DNA of 29,727 bases, taken from Myxococcales bacterium (lineage in GTDB: Bacteria > Myxococcota_C > UBA6777). Below, one piece after another: positions 13,962 to 22,497 of this stretch (within the stretch, counting starts at the first letter, position 1; each line of letters starts with the position of its first letter). The notes under the pieces are model-generated. The model was not told the DNA's origin. It searched no databases and saw only the letters and a program-made list of their open reading frames with translations. Both the position numbers and the translations under genes were made by a program. The DNA is taken from positions 1 to 29,727 of the forward strand of contig JALTMC010000930.1 in the NCBI GenBank assembly GCA_027005175.1, written 5' to 3'.

Positions 13962-16232
13962 GTGATCTTTTCACGAAACATGAGTCATGCCAGTGACATA
14001 CAAAAGAAGGACTCTGGTCTCTTGTTCTTCCGGTTGTTCTTTCGGGGTTGGTTTGGATTGGGCTTTGTCATACTTTGGTTGGCATGCCAGCCGAGGCAAC
14101 AGTCAAGCGGTGGTGCATGTCAAACAGAAGTAGACTGTCGGTTGGGACTGCGTTGTATCCTTGCAGTTTGCAGTGATGGTGCTTTGGATGCACTGTGTAC
14201 GCGAGACACCGACTGCCGCAAGGGGTTTGTTTGTTTTGTGCAGCGTTGTCAGCGGCATGGAGAGAAGATCAGGCGGGATGGTGGGGTTCTTGAGAAGCTG
14301 GTTCAAGAGGATTTGCCAGCAAAGGAGCACGTCCGAGAGGCGCGAGAGCAGCGAGGAGAGCCTGCCTCTCCGATAGAAACCAAGCCGGAGATAACGCAAT
14401 GTCGAAGTCATACGGATTGCGGTCCAGGTTCGTATTGTCTGTTGCTCTCTGATCGAATCACCAGTCAATGTAGGAGGCAGCCCAAACGTTGCCAGAGTGA
14501 TCGTGAGTGTGAGGCGATCAAAGGAACCATTTGTCGCCTGATCCCCTTGCCTCGTGGTGGTAGGGGGCAGCATTGTGTTTATCCCCCAAAAACAACCCAG
14601 CCTCTCAAAGGGGCAGGCCGCCCTTGCTCACAAGGCAAAGAATGCAGCAGTGGTGTTTGTTTGGCTTCCACCCAGGAGTGTGGAGCCTTCTGTCGCCAAG
14701 ACAATGACTGCCCCAATGATTCATTCTACTGTGGCACTTATTCACTGTTTCAAGCAGGTGAATACAAAGGCTGCTATCGACGCTGTACAACAGATTCGGA
14801 CTGTCCTGAAGGCTACAAATGCAACACACAAGCGCGATGTGTTCCCGATGGGAGTTCTTCTTTGGGAGGGCCCTGCCTTGAGAATAGCAATTGCCCTGAA
14901 GGCGGTATCTGCTTGGGTTTGTGGAGTGGAGGTTATTGTATAACCTCCTGCACAGCGACAGAACAGAGGTGTGATGGGACCCAAACATCACTCTGCCGCA
15001 AGGGTTATTCCTGTCAGCTTGATCCAGCCAGTCAACAGAGGCGCTGCACACCCCTGTGTCCCAAAGGTAGCGTATGCAATCCCCTCACCCCTGGATACTC
15101 TTATTGTCTATTGCGTTGCCAAAAAGACTCGGATTGTCGCAAGAGCTACTTTTGTGGAGTCTCTTTCTCAAGCTCCCAAAAAGTATGTTGGCCTCGTGGA
15201 ACAAGACGTTTGGGTGATCTTTGTGAACACAACATAGACTGCATCAGTGGTATGTGTCGTCAATTCACCACAGGACGCTATTGTACACAGAGATGTGGAA
15301 GTGAAGGGAGTTGTCGCTCGGGATACTCCTGTCGCGCTCTGCAACAAGAGAAGTTTTGTGAAAAGAATTGCGCCATTAAAAGTGACTGCCCTGAGGGATA
15401 CCAGTGCGACAAACAACAGTGTATCATCCCACAAGAGACCAAAAACAGGACGATTGGAGAGAGCTGTACGGAGAACTCTCATTGTCGAAGCCTGCTCTGC
15501 CTCCCTTCGGGGAAGAGGCTGTCAGGTATTTCTTTCCCTCACGGTTACTGCTCTACGTCTTGTGAAGGAAAGAAAGCTTGCCCCGCCAACAGTTACTGTG
15601 CATCTCTGGGCGGCAGCAAGCTGTGCTTACGCACTTGCAGTGCCAGTAACTCGTGTCACAATCGCAAGAATTACTTTTGTTCTTTTCAGCGTGTGCCAGT
15701 CTCTCCCAACAACAAACCTGTCGCTTGCTCTGCCAAGAAGCCCTGCCCCAAAAGCTCGATCGGTTGGACATGCCATACCGATTTTAAGAGCAGCACTTGT
15801 GCCTTAGGTTTTTGTTTGCCTCGGGGTATTCGTCAGGATGGTCAGACCTGTACCCATCCATTAGACTGCCAATCGGGGCAATGTTATATCCGCCCAACCA
15901 TCGCCCCTCCAACAGCCTGCACCTCGACCCAGACTTGCACTTCGACCACCCGTCCTTATTGTGATATGCGCTCCAAACAATGCGTTGCCTGCCTCCACAC
16001 ACGACACTGCCAACAAGGTCAACAGTGTGTACAAGGCCGGTGCACGACAGGAGGCTACTGTGTCACCCCATGCACCGTTGGAACCAGTCAGTGCCCCCAA
16101 CAAACACAGTGCAATGCTCTGCGAAACATGGCCCAAGAGAGCGTTGGCTCTTTCTGCCTGCCTCAATGTCAAGTGGATACCCAATGCCTACAAGATTTTG
16201 TATGTCGAACACAAACTTGTCAATTTCAATAA
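13962..16232 (+). CDS. Large cysteine-repeat surface protein, probable lipoprotein
   Basis: This 756-residue protein is packed with short cysteine modules of the form C-x-x-D-x-D-C-x-x-G-x-x-C, for example CTTDSDCPEGYKC, CAIKSDCPEGYQC and CQKDSDCRKSYFC, repeated nearly to the C-terminus. A hydrophobic segment (about 21-41) ends in WLAC, so it may be a lipoprotein anchored through Cys42, though the lipobox is not ideal. Proteins of this type are common in Myxococcota-like genomes and are thought to be disulfide-bonded surface proteins; the ligand is unknown. The start given is a GTG preceded closely by GAGAG; an ATG at 13980 is also possible. A gap rich in 30-bp repeats separates it from the upstream gene. 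Confidence 0.75.
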   Translation: MIFSRNMSHASDIQKKDSGLLFFRLFFRGWFGLGFVILWLACQPRQQSSGGACQTEVDCRLGLRCILAVCSDGALDALCTRDTDCRKGFVCFVQRCQRHGEKIRRDGGVLEKLVQEDLPAKEHVREAREQRGEPASPIETKPEITQCRSHTDCGPGSYCLLLSDRITSQCRRQPKRCQSDRECEAIKGTICRLIPLPRGGRGQHCVYPPKTTQPLKGAGRPCSQGKECSSGVCLASTQECGAFCRQDNDCPNDSFYCGTYSLFQAGEYKGCYRRCTTDSDCPEGYKCNTQARCVPDGSSSLGGPCLENSNCPEGGICLGLWSGGYCITSCTATEQRCDGTQTSLCRKGYSCQLDPASQQRRCTPLCPKGSVCNPLTPGYSYCLLRCQKDSDCRKSYFCGVSFSSSQKVCWPRGTRRLGDLCEHNIDCISGMCRQFTTGRYCTQRCGSEGSCRSGYSCRALQQEKFCEKNCAIKSDCPEGYQCDKQQCIIPQETKNRTIGESCTENSHCRSLLCLPSGKRLSGISFPHGYCSTSCEGKKACPANSYCASLGGSKLCLRTCSASNSCHNRKNYFCSFQRVPVSPNNKPVACSAKKPCPKSSIGWTCHTDFKSSTCALGFCLPRGIRQDGQTCTHPLDCQSGQCYIRPTIAPPTACTSTQTCTSTTRPYCDMRSKQCVACLHTRHCQQGQQCVQGRCTTGGYCVTPCTVGTSQCPQQTQCNALRNMAQESVGSFCLPQCQVDTQCLQDFVCRTQTCQFQ

Positions 16233-16391
16233 CCCACTGAGAGCATTTGTTGGAGAAAGACAAGAAAAGTCCAGCAAACACAGTTGCCTTACTTATTTTA
16301 ATAAAGGACTGGAATAGTTGGGAAGGAAAGTATTGTTACCCACCATGGGTTTGGTTTCGCCCAGACAAAATTCATTTAAGAAAAGCATTCG

Positions 16392-16421
16392 TTGACAATC
16401 TTACTAGAATGGTACTATTAA
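16392..16421 (+). promoter_or_regulatory. Likely sigma70 promoter of ccmE
   Basis: A consensus TTGACA (16392-16397) is followed after 18 bp by TATTAA (16416-16421). Transcription would start near 16428, and GGAG (16436-16439) then precedes the ccmE ATG. Confidence 0.55.
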
Positions 16422-16446
16422 ACCTCAAAAGTTATGGAGTGTAACA

Positions 16447-16917
16447 ATGCAACAGAAAAAAGGGCTTATCATCTTCTCTTTGGGCGCAGTTGCCTTGATG
16501 GTAGGTTTAATCGTGACATATGCAGGGCAAGTATCATTGCTTTATCTCAAAACAGATGAAGTCTTTGCTCGGTTGGCGCAAACAGCCCCCAATCAGCACA
16601 AGGGACCCAAGAGTCTGGTAGGTCAGAACCTGCGGATTCATGGAAAGCTGAAGCCCAAGACAACAAAGCGCCGCAAGGGGCGTCTGCATTATGTGTTTTA
16701 TATCCAGGGCAAAAGTGGGCGCTCGATGAAGGTCCATTATGATGGGATCTTACCCGATACCTTCCGTGATGGTGCAGAACTTGTCGTGTCGGGCAAGTTG
16801 GAAAAGCCAGACCTGTTTATCGCCCATACGATCTTTGCCAAGTGTCCCACCAAGTACAAAGAAGGCCAACCCGGCTCCAAGAAATCGGGATACGCAAAGA
16901 AAAAACCAACATCCTAG
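16447..16917 (+). CDS. ccmE: Cytochrome c maturation haem chaperone CcmE, CxxxY type
   Basis: CcmE holds haem covalently in the periplasm before CcmF passes it to apocytochrome c. The protein (156 residues) has one N-terminal membrane anchor (about 7-29) and the beta-barrel core (VGQNLRIHGKL, YDGILPDTFRDG, VVSGKLE). The haem-binding motif near the C-terminus is C133-PTK-Y137, that is CxxxY rather than the usual HxxxY. Cysteine-type CcmE proteins are known from archaea and some sulfate reducers, where the pathway differs (system I*). A Lys-rich tail follows. GGAG lies 7 bases before the ATG. ccmF is the next gene, 328 bp downstream. Confidence 0.9.
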   Translation: MQQKKGLIIFSLGAVALMVGLIVTYAGQVSLLYLKTDEVFARLAQTAPNQHKGPKSLVGQNLRIHGKLKPKTTKRRKGRLHYVFYIQGKSGRSMKVHYDGILPDTFRDGAELVVSGKLEKPDLFIAHTIFAKCPTKYKEGQPGSKKSGYAKKKPTS

Positions 16918-17245
16918 TGCTTCGCCAAGCCTATTTTTTAGGGCGATTTTAGGGTGAAGGAGCCTCGGTCGAGTTGTGACCAGACAGACACTAGGTGTGT
17001 GGCCTCTTTTTGACTGGCTCTTTTCGTGAAGGAGCCTCGGTCGAGTTGTGACCAGACAGACACAGCCCTAAATAGTAGCGATGTCTGAGCACGAGCCCTG
17101 CCCCACCCTTTTTTACTCCACATCGAGTTATCAAGACATGGCGATTGAGTCTGTTCAGGTCATGCCCTGAAGACTCGAACCAAGCATTGCACCAACCGAG
17201 TTCAAAAGAGAGAACCCAGAACTCTACGACTATCAGGAGAGAATC
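16918..17245. other. 328-bp gap between ccmE and ccmF, with duplication
   Basis: No gene seen. A 38-bp direct repeat lies at 16954-16991 and 17026-17063 (start-to-start 72 bp), containing GGAGCCTCGGTCGAGTTGTG. The last part leads into AGGAG, the ribosome binding site of ccmF. I see no clear terminator. Confidence 0.8.
16954..17063. repeat. 38-bp direct repeat, 72-bp spacing
   Basis: Two identical 38-bp copies, 16954-16991 and 17026-17063, lie just downstream of ccmE. They are unrelated in sequence to the other spaced repeats of the window but have the same spacing. Confidence 0.9.
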
Positions 17246-19519
17246 ATGCCCATCGTTATGGGTTCCATGTTGGCCAATGTAGGCCAAGCACTGATGATCG
17301 CTTCCCTCGCGACTGTGGCCTTGGCCTTTTGGTTCGCCATCAGCGGGCTACGTCGCAACGAACAGCACTTTATCAACGCTGCTTTCAAAGCATCCCTTGC
17401 CTTCACTGTCTGTGTTGTGATCGCTTACAGCACTTTGCTCTATGCTTTCTTTACCCATGATTTTTCCATCAGCTATGTCGCGCGTTATTCGGAGCGGGCG
17501 ATGCCGACCTTTTATCTCTTTGCTGCCGGTTGGGGAGGGCAAGATGGCTCTCTGCTCTTTTGGACCTTCTTGATGAGCATTATGTCAGCCATCGCGACCT
17601 TCCAGATCAGCAAGAAATACAGTGATCTCTTTCCCGCATTTCTTGTGGTGGTTTCGGCAGTTGAACTCTTCTTTTGCATCGTCACTTTTTTTGCAGCAGA
17701 CCCCTTCGCCACATTAGCCGTTGTCCCACTGGATGGAAGAGGACTCAATCCTCTTCTCCAGACTCCTGTGATGGCCATTCACCCACCCAACTTGTACATG
17801 GGCCTGATATCTTTTTATATCCCCTATGCCCTTGGTATGGCAGCGATGGTCTCAGGAAAACTCGACAATCGCTGGATCAAAGCAACACGCCCCTGGGCCA
17901 TGCTCGCCTGGTCCTTTCTCACAGCAGGCAATTTGCTCGGAGCATACTGGGCTTACAACGAGCTAGGATGGGGTGGTTTCTGGGCCTGGGATCCCGTGGA
18001 GAATGCATCCTTCTTACCCTGGCTGTTGGCCACAGCGTTCCTGCACTCCTCTATTGTCCAAGAACGTCGTGGGATGCTCAAGATCTGGAATATGACCTTG
18101 TTGATTCTCACATTCTTCCTCACCGTTTTTGGAACATTCCTCACACGAAGTGGTCTCATCTCCAGTATTCACGCCTTCGCAAAGTCAGATATCGGCACCT
18201 ACTTTGTGGTGTTTCTAATCCTCGTTCTCCTGGTTTCCTTTGGCTACGTCTGGCACCGTCGAGAACAACTCAAAAGCAACAACCAGTTGGCCTCGATTTG
18301 GTCTCGTGAATCGAGCTTCTTACTCAACAATATGCTGTTTTCCCTTGCCACCTTTGTGGTGCTTCTCGGCACAACCTACCCTCTCCTAATCGAGTGGGTC
18401 TCGGGCACCAAAGCAACCGTTGGCCCTCCATTCTTTAACCGACTGATGGGTCCCATCTCCATGGGTTTTCTAACACTCATGGGATTCTCACAGATCATGA
18501 AATGGGGAAAAAACAGCACCGTCTTACTCAAAAAGTTGGTGACCGCCCCTATCATTGCTGGGATCCTTGGTGCAATTGCGTTTGGCTTTTACTATGGCTC
18601 TGTAGGCCCAGGTGATCCCCAACTCAGCGTTCGCGTTGTAGCCAGTGCCATGGTCGGCATGTGCGTCTTTGTGGTCGGTTCTATCCTTATGGAACTCCGA
18701 GAAGGAGTACTTCGCCGTCACAAAGTGCGCGGTGAAAGTGGATGGTTCATCCCCGCATGGCGACATATTCGTCAGTTTCAACGTATGTACGGTGGCTACA
18801 TCGTACACGTTGGCGTCGTCTTTCTCTTTCTTGGCTTTGCAGGCTATGGATTCCGCCTGGAAAAAGGCGTCGCGATGGTCAAGGGTGAATGGCAAGACAT
18901 TGGCTCCTACCTCGTCAAGTTTGGGGGACTTGAAGCTTTTCAAGATCGACAAAAGAAGATCGTAGAGGGCAATCTACATGTCTTCAAGGCAAAGCAAGCT
19001 CGCCTCGAAATGATGGTAGAGAATCAGCCTGTTCAGCTTCCCAATGGACAGGGCGTTTTAACACTGAAGAGAGCCCAAATCGGAGGCAACCACAGCGCGG
19101 ATTCGTCGGCAACCTTACACTACCAACAACCGGGAAAAAAAACTCGTATCCTCTCAGTAAAGCAATCGATATCCCTACGAACTCAGCTTCTTCGCTTGCG
19201 CGATGTCCGATGGGATAACTCCGGCAACAAACGACTTGTGGCCGAGCTACAATATATGATCCCAGGGTCAAAGATCGCGCATATGGTTCCCGCCCGACAA
19301 AAGTTTAATAAGCACCCAGAACTAACAACAGAGGTGGCCCTGAATACACGCTTAATTGATGACTTCTACGCCATCCTTGTCACCTGGGAAAAAGACCGAG
19401 GCCAACCCATGCTGGCTCACTTCAAATTTTATATCAATCCGCTGATCGCCTGGATCTGGCTGGGTGGATTTGTCATGGTCTTTGGTGCTGCTGTTTCCAT
19501 CTATCCCAAACGCCGGTAG
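17246..19519 (+). CDS. ccmF: Cytochrome c haem lyase subunit CcmF
   Basis: CcmF is the multi-pass membrane subunit that transfers haem from holo-CcmE to apocytochrome c. The haem-handling WWD domain reads WGGFWAWDPVENASFLPWL (residues 242-260), preceded by GWGGQDGSLLFW (95-106) and PVMAIHPPNLYMG (174-186), all family hallmarks. Many membrane helices fill residues 10-500. A periplasmic stretch of about 200 residues follows, then a final helix (about 730-750). At 757 residues it is longer than the usual 630-660, mainly in that soluble part. AGGAG stands 7 bases before the ATG. Its stop overlaps the ribosome binding site of proC. No ccmH or ccmABC is present in the window. Confidence 0.93.
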   Translation: MPIVMGSMLANVGQALMIASLATVALAFWFAISGLRRNEQHFINAAFKASLAFTVCVVIAYSTLLYAFFTHDFSISYVARYSERAMPTFYLFAAGWGGQDGSLLFWTFLMSIMSAIATFQISKKYSDLFPAFLVVVSAVELFFCIVTFFAADPFATLAVVPLDGRGLNPLLQTPVMAIHPPNLYMGLISFYIPYALGMAAMVSGKLDNRWIKATRPWAMLAWSFLTAGNLLGAYWAYNELGWGGFWAWDPVENASFLPWLLATAFLHSSIVQERRGMLKIWNMTLLILTFFLTVFGTFLTRSGLISSIHAFAKSDIGTYFVVFLILVLLVSFGYVWHRREQLKSNNQLASIWSRESSFLLNNMLFSLATFVVLLGTTYPLLIEWVSGTKATVGPPFFNRLMGPISMGFLTLMGFSQIMKWGKNSTVLLKKLVTAPIIAGILGAIAFGFYYGSVGPGDPQLSVRVVASAMVGMCVFVVGSILMELREGVLRRHKVRGESGWFIPAWRHIRQFQRMYGGYIVHVGVVFLFLGFAGYGFRLEKGVAMVKGEWQDIGSYLVKFGGLEAFQDRQKKIVEGNLHVFKAKQARLEMMVENQPVQLPNGQGVLTLKRAQIGGNHSADSSATLHYQQPGKKTRILSVKQSISLRTQLLRLRDVRWDNSGNKRLVAELQYMIPGSKIAHMVPARQKFNKHPELTTEVALNTRLIDDFYAILVTWEKDRGQPMLAHFKFYINPLIAWIWLGGFVMVFGAAVSIYPKRR

Positions 19520-19529
19520 GATATGACCT

Positions 19530-20342
19530 ATGCTTCGTGGAAAAAAAATTGGCATCATTGGCACAGGAAATATGGGCAAAGCACTGGCCAGGGGTTTACT
19601 TCAGGCCAACGTCATCACCCGAGAACACCTTCTCTTGTCCGATCGAAAAGCAGAGCGTCTATCCACATTGGTGGAGGAGTTGGGTGCTGTTTCAGCCAGC
19701 AATGAAGAGCTCATCGCGGGCTGTGATGTGATCATCCTGGCCGTTAAGCCGCAAGATATGGAGTCGATGCTCACACCTCTGCGCCCCTTGTTTCGAACAG
19801 AGCAACTGCTCATCTCTATCGCAGCCGGGCTTCGCACCGATCGCTTAGAGAGATGCCTCCAAACCGAGATCCCTGTTGTGCGTGTGATGCCCAACCTCCC
19901 AGTCCTTGTTCGCTCAGGAGCTTCGGCTTATTGTCTGGGTCACTATGCTTCCTGGCCACACGGCGTTGTCACAAGCCTGATCTTTTCTGCAGTTGGACTT
20001 GTCGTTGAGGTCGCAGAAGAACAGATGGACAGCGTCACAGCCCTCTCAGGAACAGGACCAGCTTATGTCTTCCTGCTTGCAGAAGCCATGGCAGAGGCGG
20101 GTGCACGCGAAGGTCTCCCTGAAGAGATCGCTGGCTATCTCGCTGTCCAAACCATCCTTGGCGCCGCCCAAATGATGACGCAAAGCGACGACAGCCCCTC
20201 CACTCTCCGCGCCCATGTGACCTCCCCTGGAGGCACCACCGCTGCAGCCATCAACCGCCTTGAACAACAAGACTTCCGACAGATCTTCTACAACGGCGTA
20301 CGCGCCGCCCGCACACGCTCTGCCGAACTCAGCCAAGAGTAG
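19530..20342 (+). CDS. proC: Pyrroline-5-carboxylate reductase
   Basis: ProC reduces 1-pyrroline-5-carboxylate to proline with NAD(P)H, the last step of proline synthesis. The Rossmann motif IGIIGTGNMGKAL is at residues 7-19, and the family signature ALSGTGPAYVFLLAEAM plus TSPGGTTAAA lies in the C-terminal helical dimer domain. Length (270 residues) is normal. The ATG is 10 bases past the ccmF stop and the ribosome binding site AGGA overlaps that stop, so translation is probably coupled to ccmF, although the functions are unrelated. Confidence 0.95.
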   Translation: MLRGKKIGIIGTGNMGKALARGLLQANVITREHLLLSDRKAERLSTLVEELGAVSASNEELIAGCDVIILAVKPQDMESMLTPLRPLFRTEQLLISIAAGLRTDRLERCLQTEIPVVRVMPNLPVLVRSGASAYCLGHYASWPHGVVTSLIFSAVGLVVEVAEEQMDSVTALSGTGPAYVFLLAEAMAEAGAREGLPEEIAGYLAVQTILGAAQMMTQSDDSPSTLRAHVTSPGGTTAAAINRLEQQDFRQIFYNGVRAARTRSAELSQE

Positions 20343-20688
20343 CTCGCATCCCTAGCCGCTCGCATCCCTTTCTCTTGTTTAAGAGATTGTGGCTTCGTCG
20401 TTCCACAACGTGTCCAGAACACTCACCGTTTTAATGGACCGAGTAAGATCAGTTAGTTGCGAACCTGCCGAGACATACGGCCAAGGCATACTTTTGCGAT
20501 TCCAAGAAGACATAACGAAGTCAGGCGACGTCAATGGCTGTTTTTACGACCGACAGCAAACTGATCGGTGTTCCAGGCACGAACCGTAACGTAGCTCCCG
20601 CGAAGGAGCCAAGGCTGGTTAACTTCGGGATTTTTCAAGCCCCTTCCGGAGTCGACAGGGCGAAGGCCGGATGGGGTGGGGGAGGATG
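20343..20688. other. 346-bp gap between convergent proC and MTHFR genes
   Basis: No gene seen; a short frame at 20389-20589 has no ribosome binding site or recognisable protein. An 11-bp motif CTCGCATCCCT occurs twice 15 bp apart just after proC, and a terminator-like structure lies at 20596-20635. Confidence 0.65.
20596..20635 (+). terminator. Probable intrinsic terminator after proC
   Basis: TCCCG-C-GAAG (20596-20605) pairs with CTTCGGGA (20623-20630) with one bulged C, and a run of five T's follows at once. The loop can form a smaller AGCC/GGCT stem. It is oriented to stop transcription coming from ccmF-proC. Confidence 0.45.
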
Positions 20689-22497
20689 TCAAAAGATCGG
20701 TTTGACAGAAGGCTTCAGGTCATGAGATGTGCGAGTTGGGGTTTGAATGGCTGAGATAATCTCATCCAAGAGAGTCCAGATGTCACCATTGACAAAGTCG
20801 TTATCGACAACGTTGACAAGGTAAAACGTGTCCTGAACGTGCTCAAGCAGTTCACGCGATCTGCTACCTGTGGGATAAAGTTCTCCCCACATCGACATCC
20901 ACAAGGAGAAGGCTTCCTCCTTCCAGACTCGAAAAGAGTCGGGATCGACAACAGTCGGTTGAATGATCTCTTTGCCTGGGAAAACTCCCCATGTTACCGC
21001 ATTCACGGAGTCACAGTTGGTATAAGCAGTGCCCTCATTGTTGATGGCATGGAAGGAGATATGAGGGTTGCGGGAGAAGATCTCTAGCAACGTGTGAAGG
21101 TGCTCAGCAGAGAGAAAGAATTCAACATACGCTTTTTGATAGACATAGCCACCAGCCCCTCCCCAGCCAACGGCGGGATCATCAGAGGGAGCTGCGTTCA
21201 CACGAGGTTGAGAGTTGATGGTGAGCAGACCCTTTTGATTTAAGCGAACAAGTTGCTGTTGAATCAAGTCCGATTCGACCGCCAGAGGTGAATCAAACCA
21301 GGGCATCGCATCGATCTCACCTGCACAAAAACGAACAAAGACATTGTAGATGTCATCCAGAGACTGGAGTTCCTTCCCCCACATATCCAGCCGGTCCTGC
21401 AGCACAATGTGTAGGCGGGTTAAGTGATAATCTGTCAGCGCACCAAAGGCGGGAGAGCGCGAGTCTCCCCATCGACCGTTGGGAAATTCGTCCCACTCCA
21501 TGGTTCGCGCCATATAGCTTTTAGGCCGATTCGACCAAAAGATGGGGCGCACAGCCTCATTCTCCCGGCTGGCATTGGGTACCGGTAACCAGGGCAACGA
21601 ACGAGAGACGTTGTCAGGCAAGAGGCCCAGTTCTGTCACAATCTGAGTGGACACCTTCTCCAGATTCAGAGTGTAGTAATGAAGACCCACAACGCCTTCA
21701 TCAAGAAGATGCTGACACATATCAGCGATCAAACGAATGCCATACTCACGAACCGCTTCATCGTCGTTTTTGATGGGCTCCAAGGCTTCGGTAATATGTG
21801 CTGGAATATGCCCACAGAAGCGAGCCATCCGACGAAATGAGTTGTAGTTGTGAATCGGCATAATGCCCGGTATGATCGGACACTCTATGCCAGCGTCACG
21901 GCAATCTTTGCCAAAGCGAAGAAAGGCATTGCTGTCGTAAAAGAGCTGCGTGATCACAAAGTCAGCACCTGCATCCACTTTCTCTTTAAGGAACTGAATA
22001 TCAGCCTGGTAGCTTGTACATTCTTCGTGACCTTCAGGATAGCCCGCAACACAGATACCGAAGTAGTCTCCGTGTTCTTCACGAATCATACGCACCAAAT
22101 CGACGGCGTAGGAGAGCCCGTCTTCGGAAACCTCCCACTCATCGACACCATTGGGTGGGTCTCCCCGCAGAGCCAGGATATTTTGAATCCCCAGCCGCTT
22201 TGCCTCGACCAAGACTTCAGAGAGGTCTGAACGGCTCATATTTGTACAAGTCAGATGTAGCATCGTATCCAAACCACTGAGGTTTTGAATATGAGATGCG
22301 ATCTCCAACGACCGCTCCGCAGTGCTTCCACCGGCTCCCCATGTAATGTCTACAAAAGCCGGGTGCAACCGAGCCATCCGTTCCACCCGACGAAAGAGAT
22401 TGAGCAAACCGGCTTCCGTTTTGGGAGGAAAGTACTCAAAGGAATAGAACGGACGACCGCTAGACTCTGCGATCCGAATTTTATCAATGATCTTCAT
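20689..22497 (-). CDS. metF: Long eukaryote-type methylenetetrahydrofolate reductase with regulatory domain
   Basis: The enzyme reduces 5,10-methylene- to 5-methyltetrahydrofolate for methionine synthesis, using FAD. Residues 1-300 are the catalytic barrel (E21 in FEYFPPKT, DITWGAGG, HLTCTN, LALRGDPP, GYPEGH, QLFYD, PGIMPI). Typical bacterial MetF ends there at about 290 residues. This protein has 602: residues 316-354 (RPIFWSNRPKSYMARTMEWDEFPNGRWGD region) match the eukaryotic linker, and the rest matches the eukaryotic SAM-binding regulatory domain (LLTINSQP, VGWGGAGGYVYQKAY, AVTWGVFPGKEIIQPTVVDP, LVNVVDNDF). Feedback inhibition by SAM is therefore likely. The human N-terminal Ser-rich region is absent. 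The ATG overlaps the stop of the DUF1460 gene (ATGA), implying coupling. Confidence 0.93.
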   Translation of the reverse strand: MKIIDKIRIAESSGRPFYSFEYFPPKTEAGLLNLFRRVERMARLHPAFVDITWGAGGSTAERSLEIASHIQNLSGLDTMLHLTCTNMSRSDLSEVLVEAKRLGIQNILALRGDPPNGVDEWEVSEDGLSYAVDLVRMIREEHGDYFGICVAGYPEGHEECTSYQADIQFLKEKVDAGADFVITQLFYDSNAFLRFGKDCRDAGIECPIIPGIMPIHNYNSFRRMARFCGHIPAHITEALEPIKNDDEAVREYGIRLIADMCQHLLDEGVVGLHYYTLNLEKVSTQIVTELGLLPDNVSRSLPWLPVPNASRENEAVRPIFWSNRPKSYMARTMEWDEFPNGRWGDSRSPAFGALTDYHLTRLHIVLQDRLDMWGKELQSLDDIYNVFVRFCAGEIDAMPWFDSPLAVESDLIQQQLVRLNQKGLLTINSQPRVNAAPSDDPAVGWGGAGGYVYQKAYVEFFLSAEHLHTLLEIFSRNPHISFHAINNEGTAYTNCDSVNAVTWGVFPGKEIIQPTVVDPDSFRVWKEEAFSLWMSMWGELYPTGSRSRELLEHVQDTFYLVNVVDNDFVNGDIWTLLDEIISAIQTPTRTSHDLKPSVKPIF

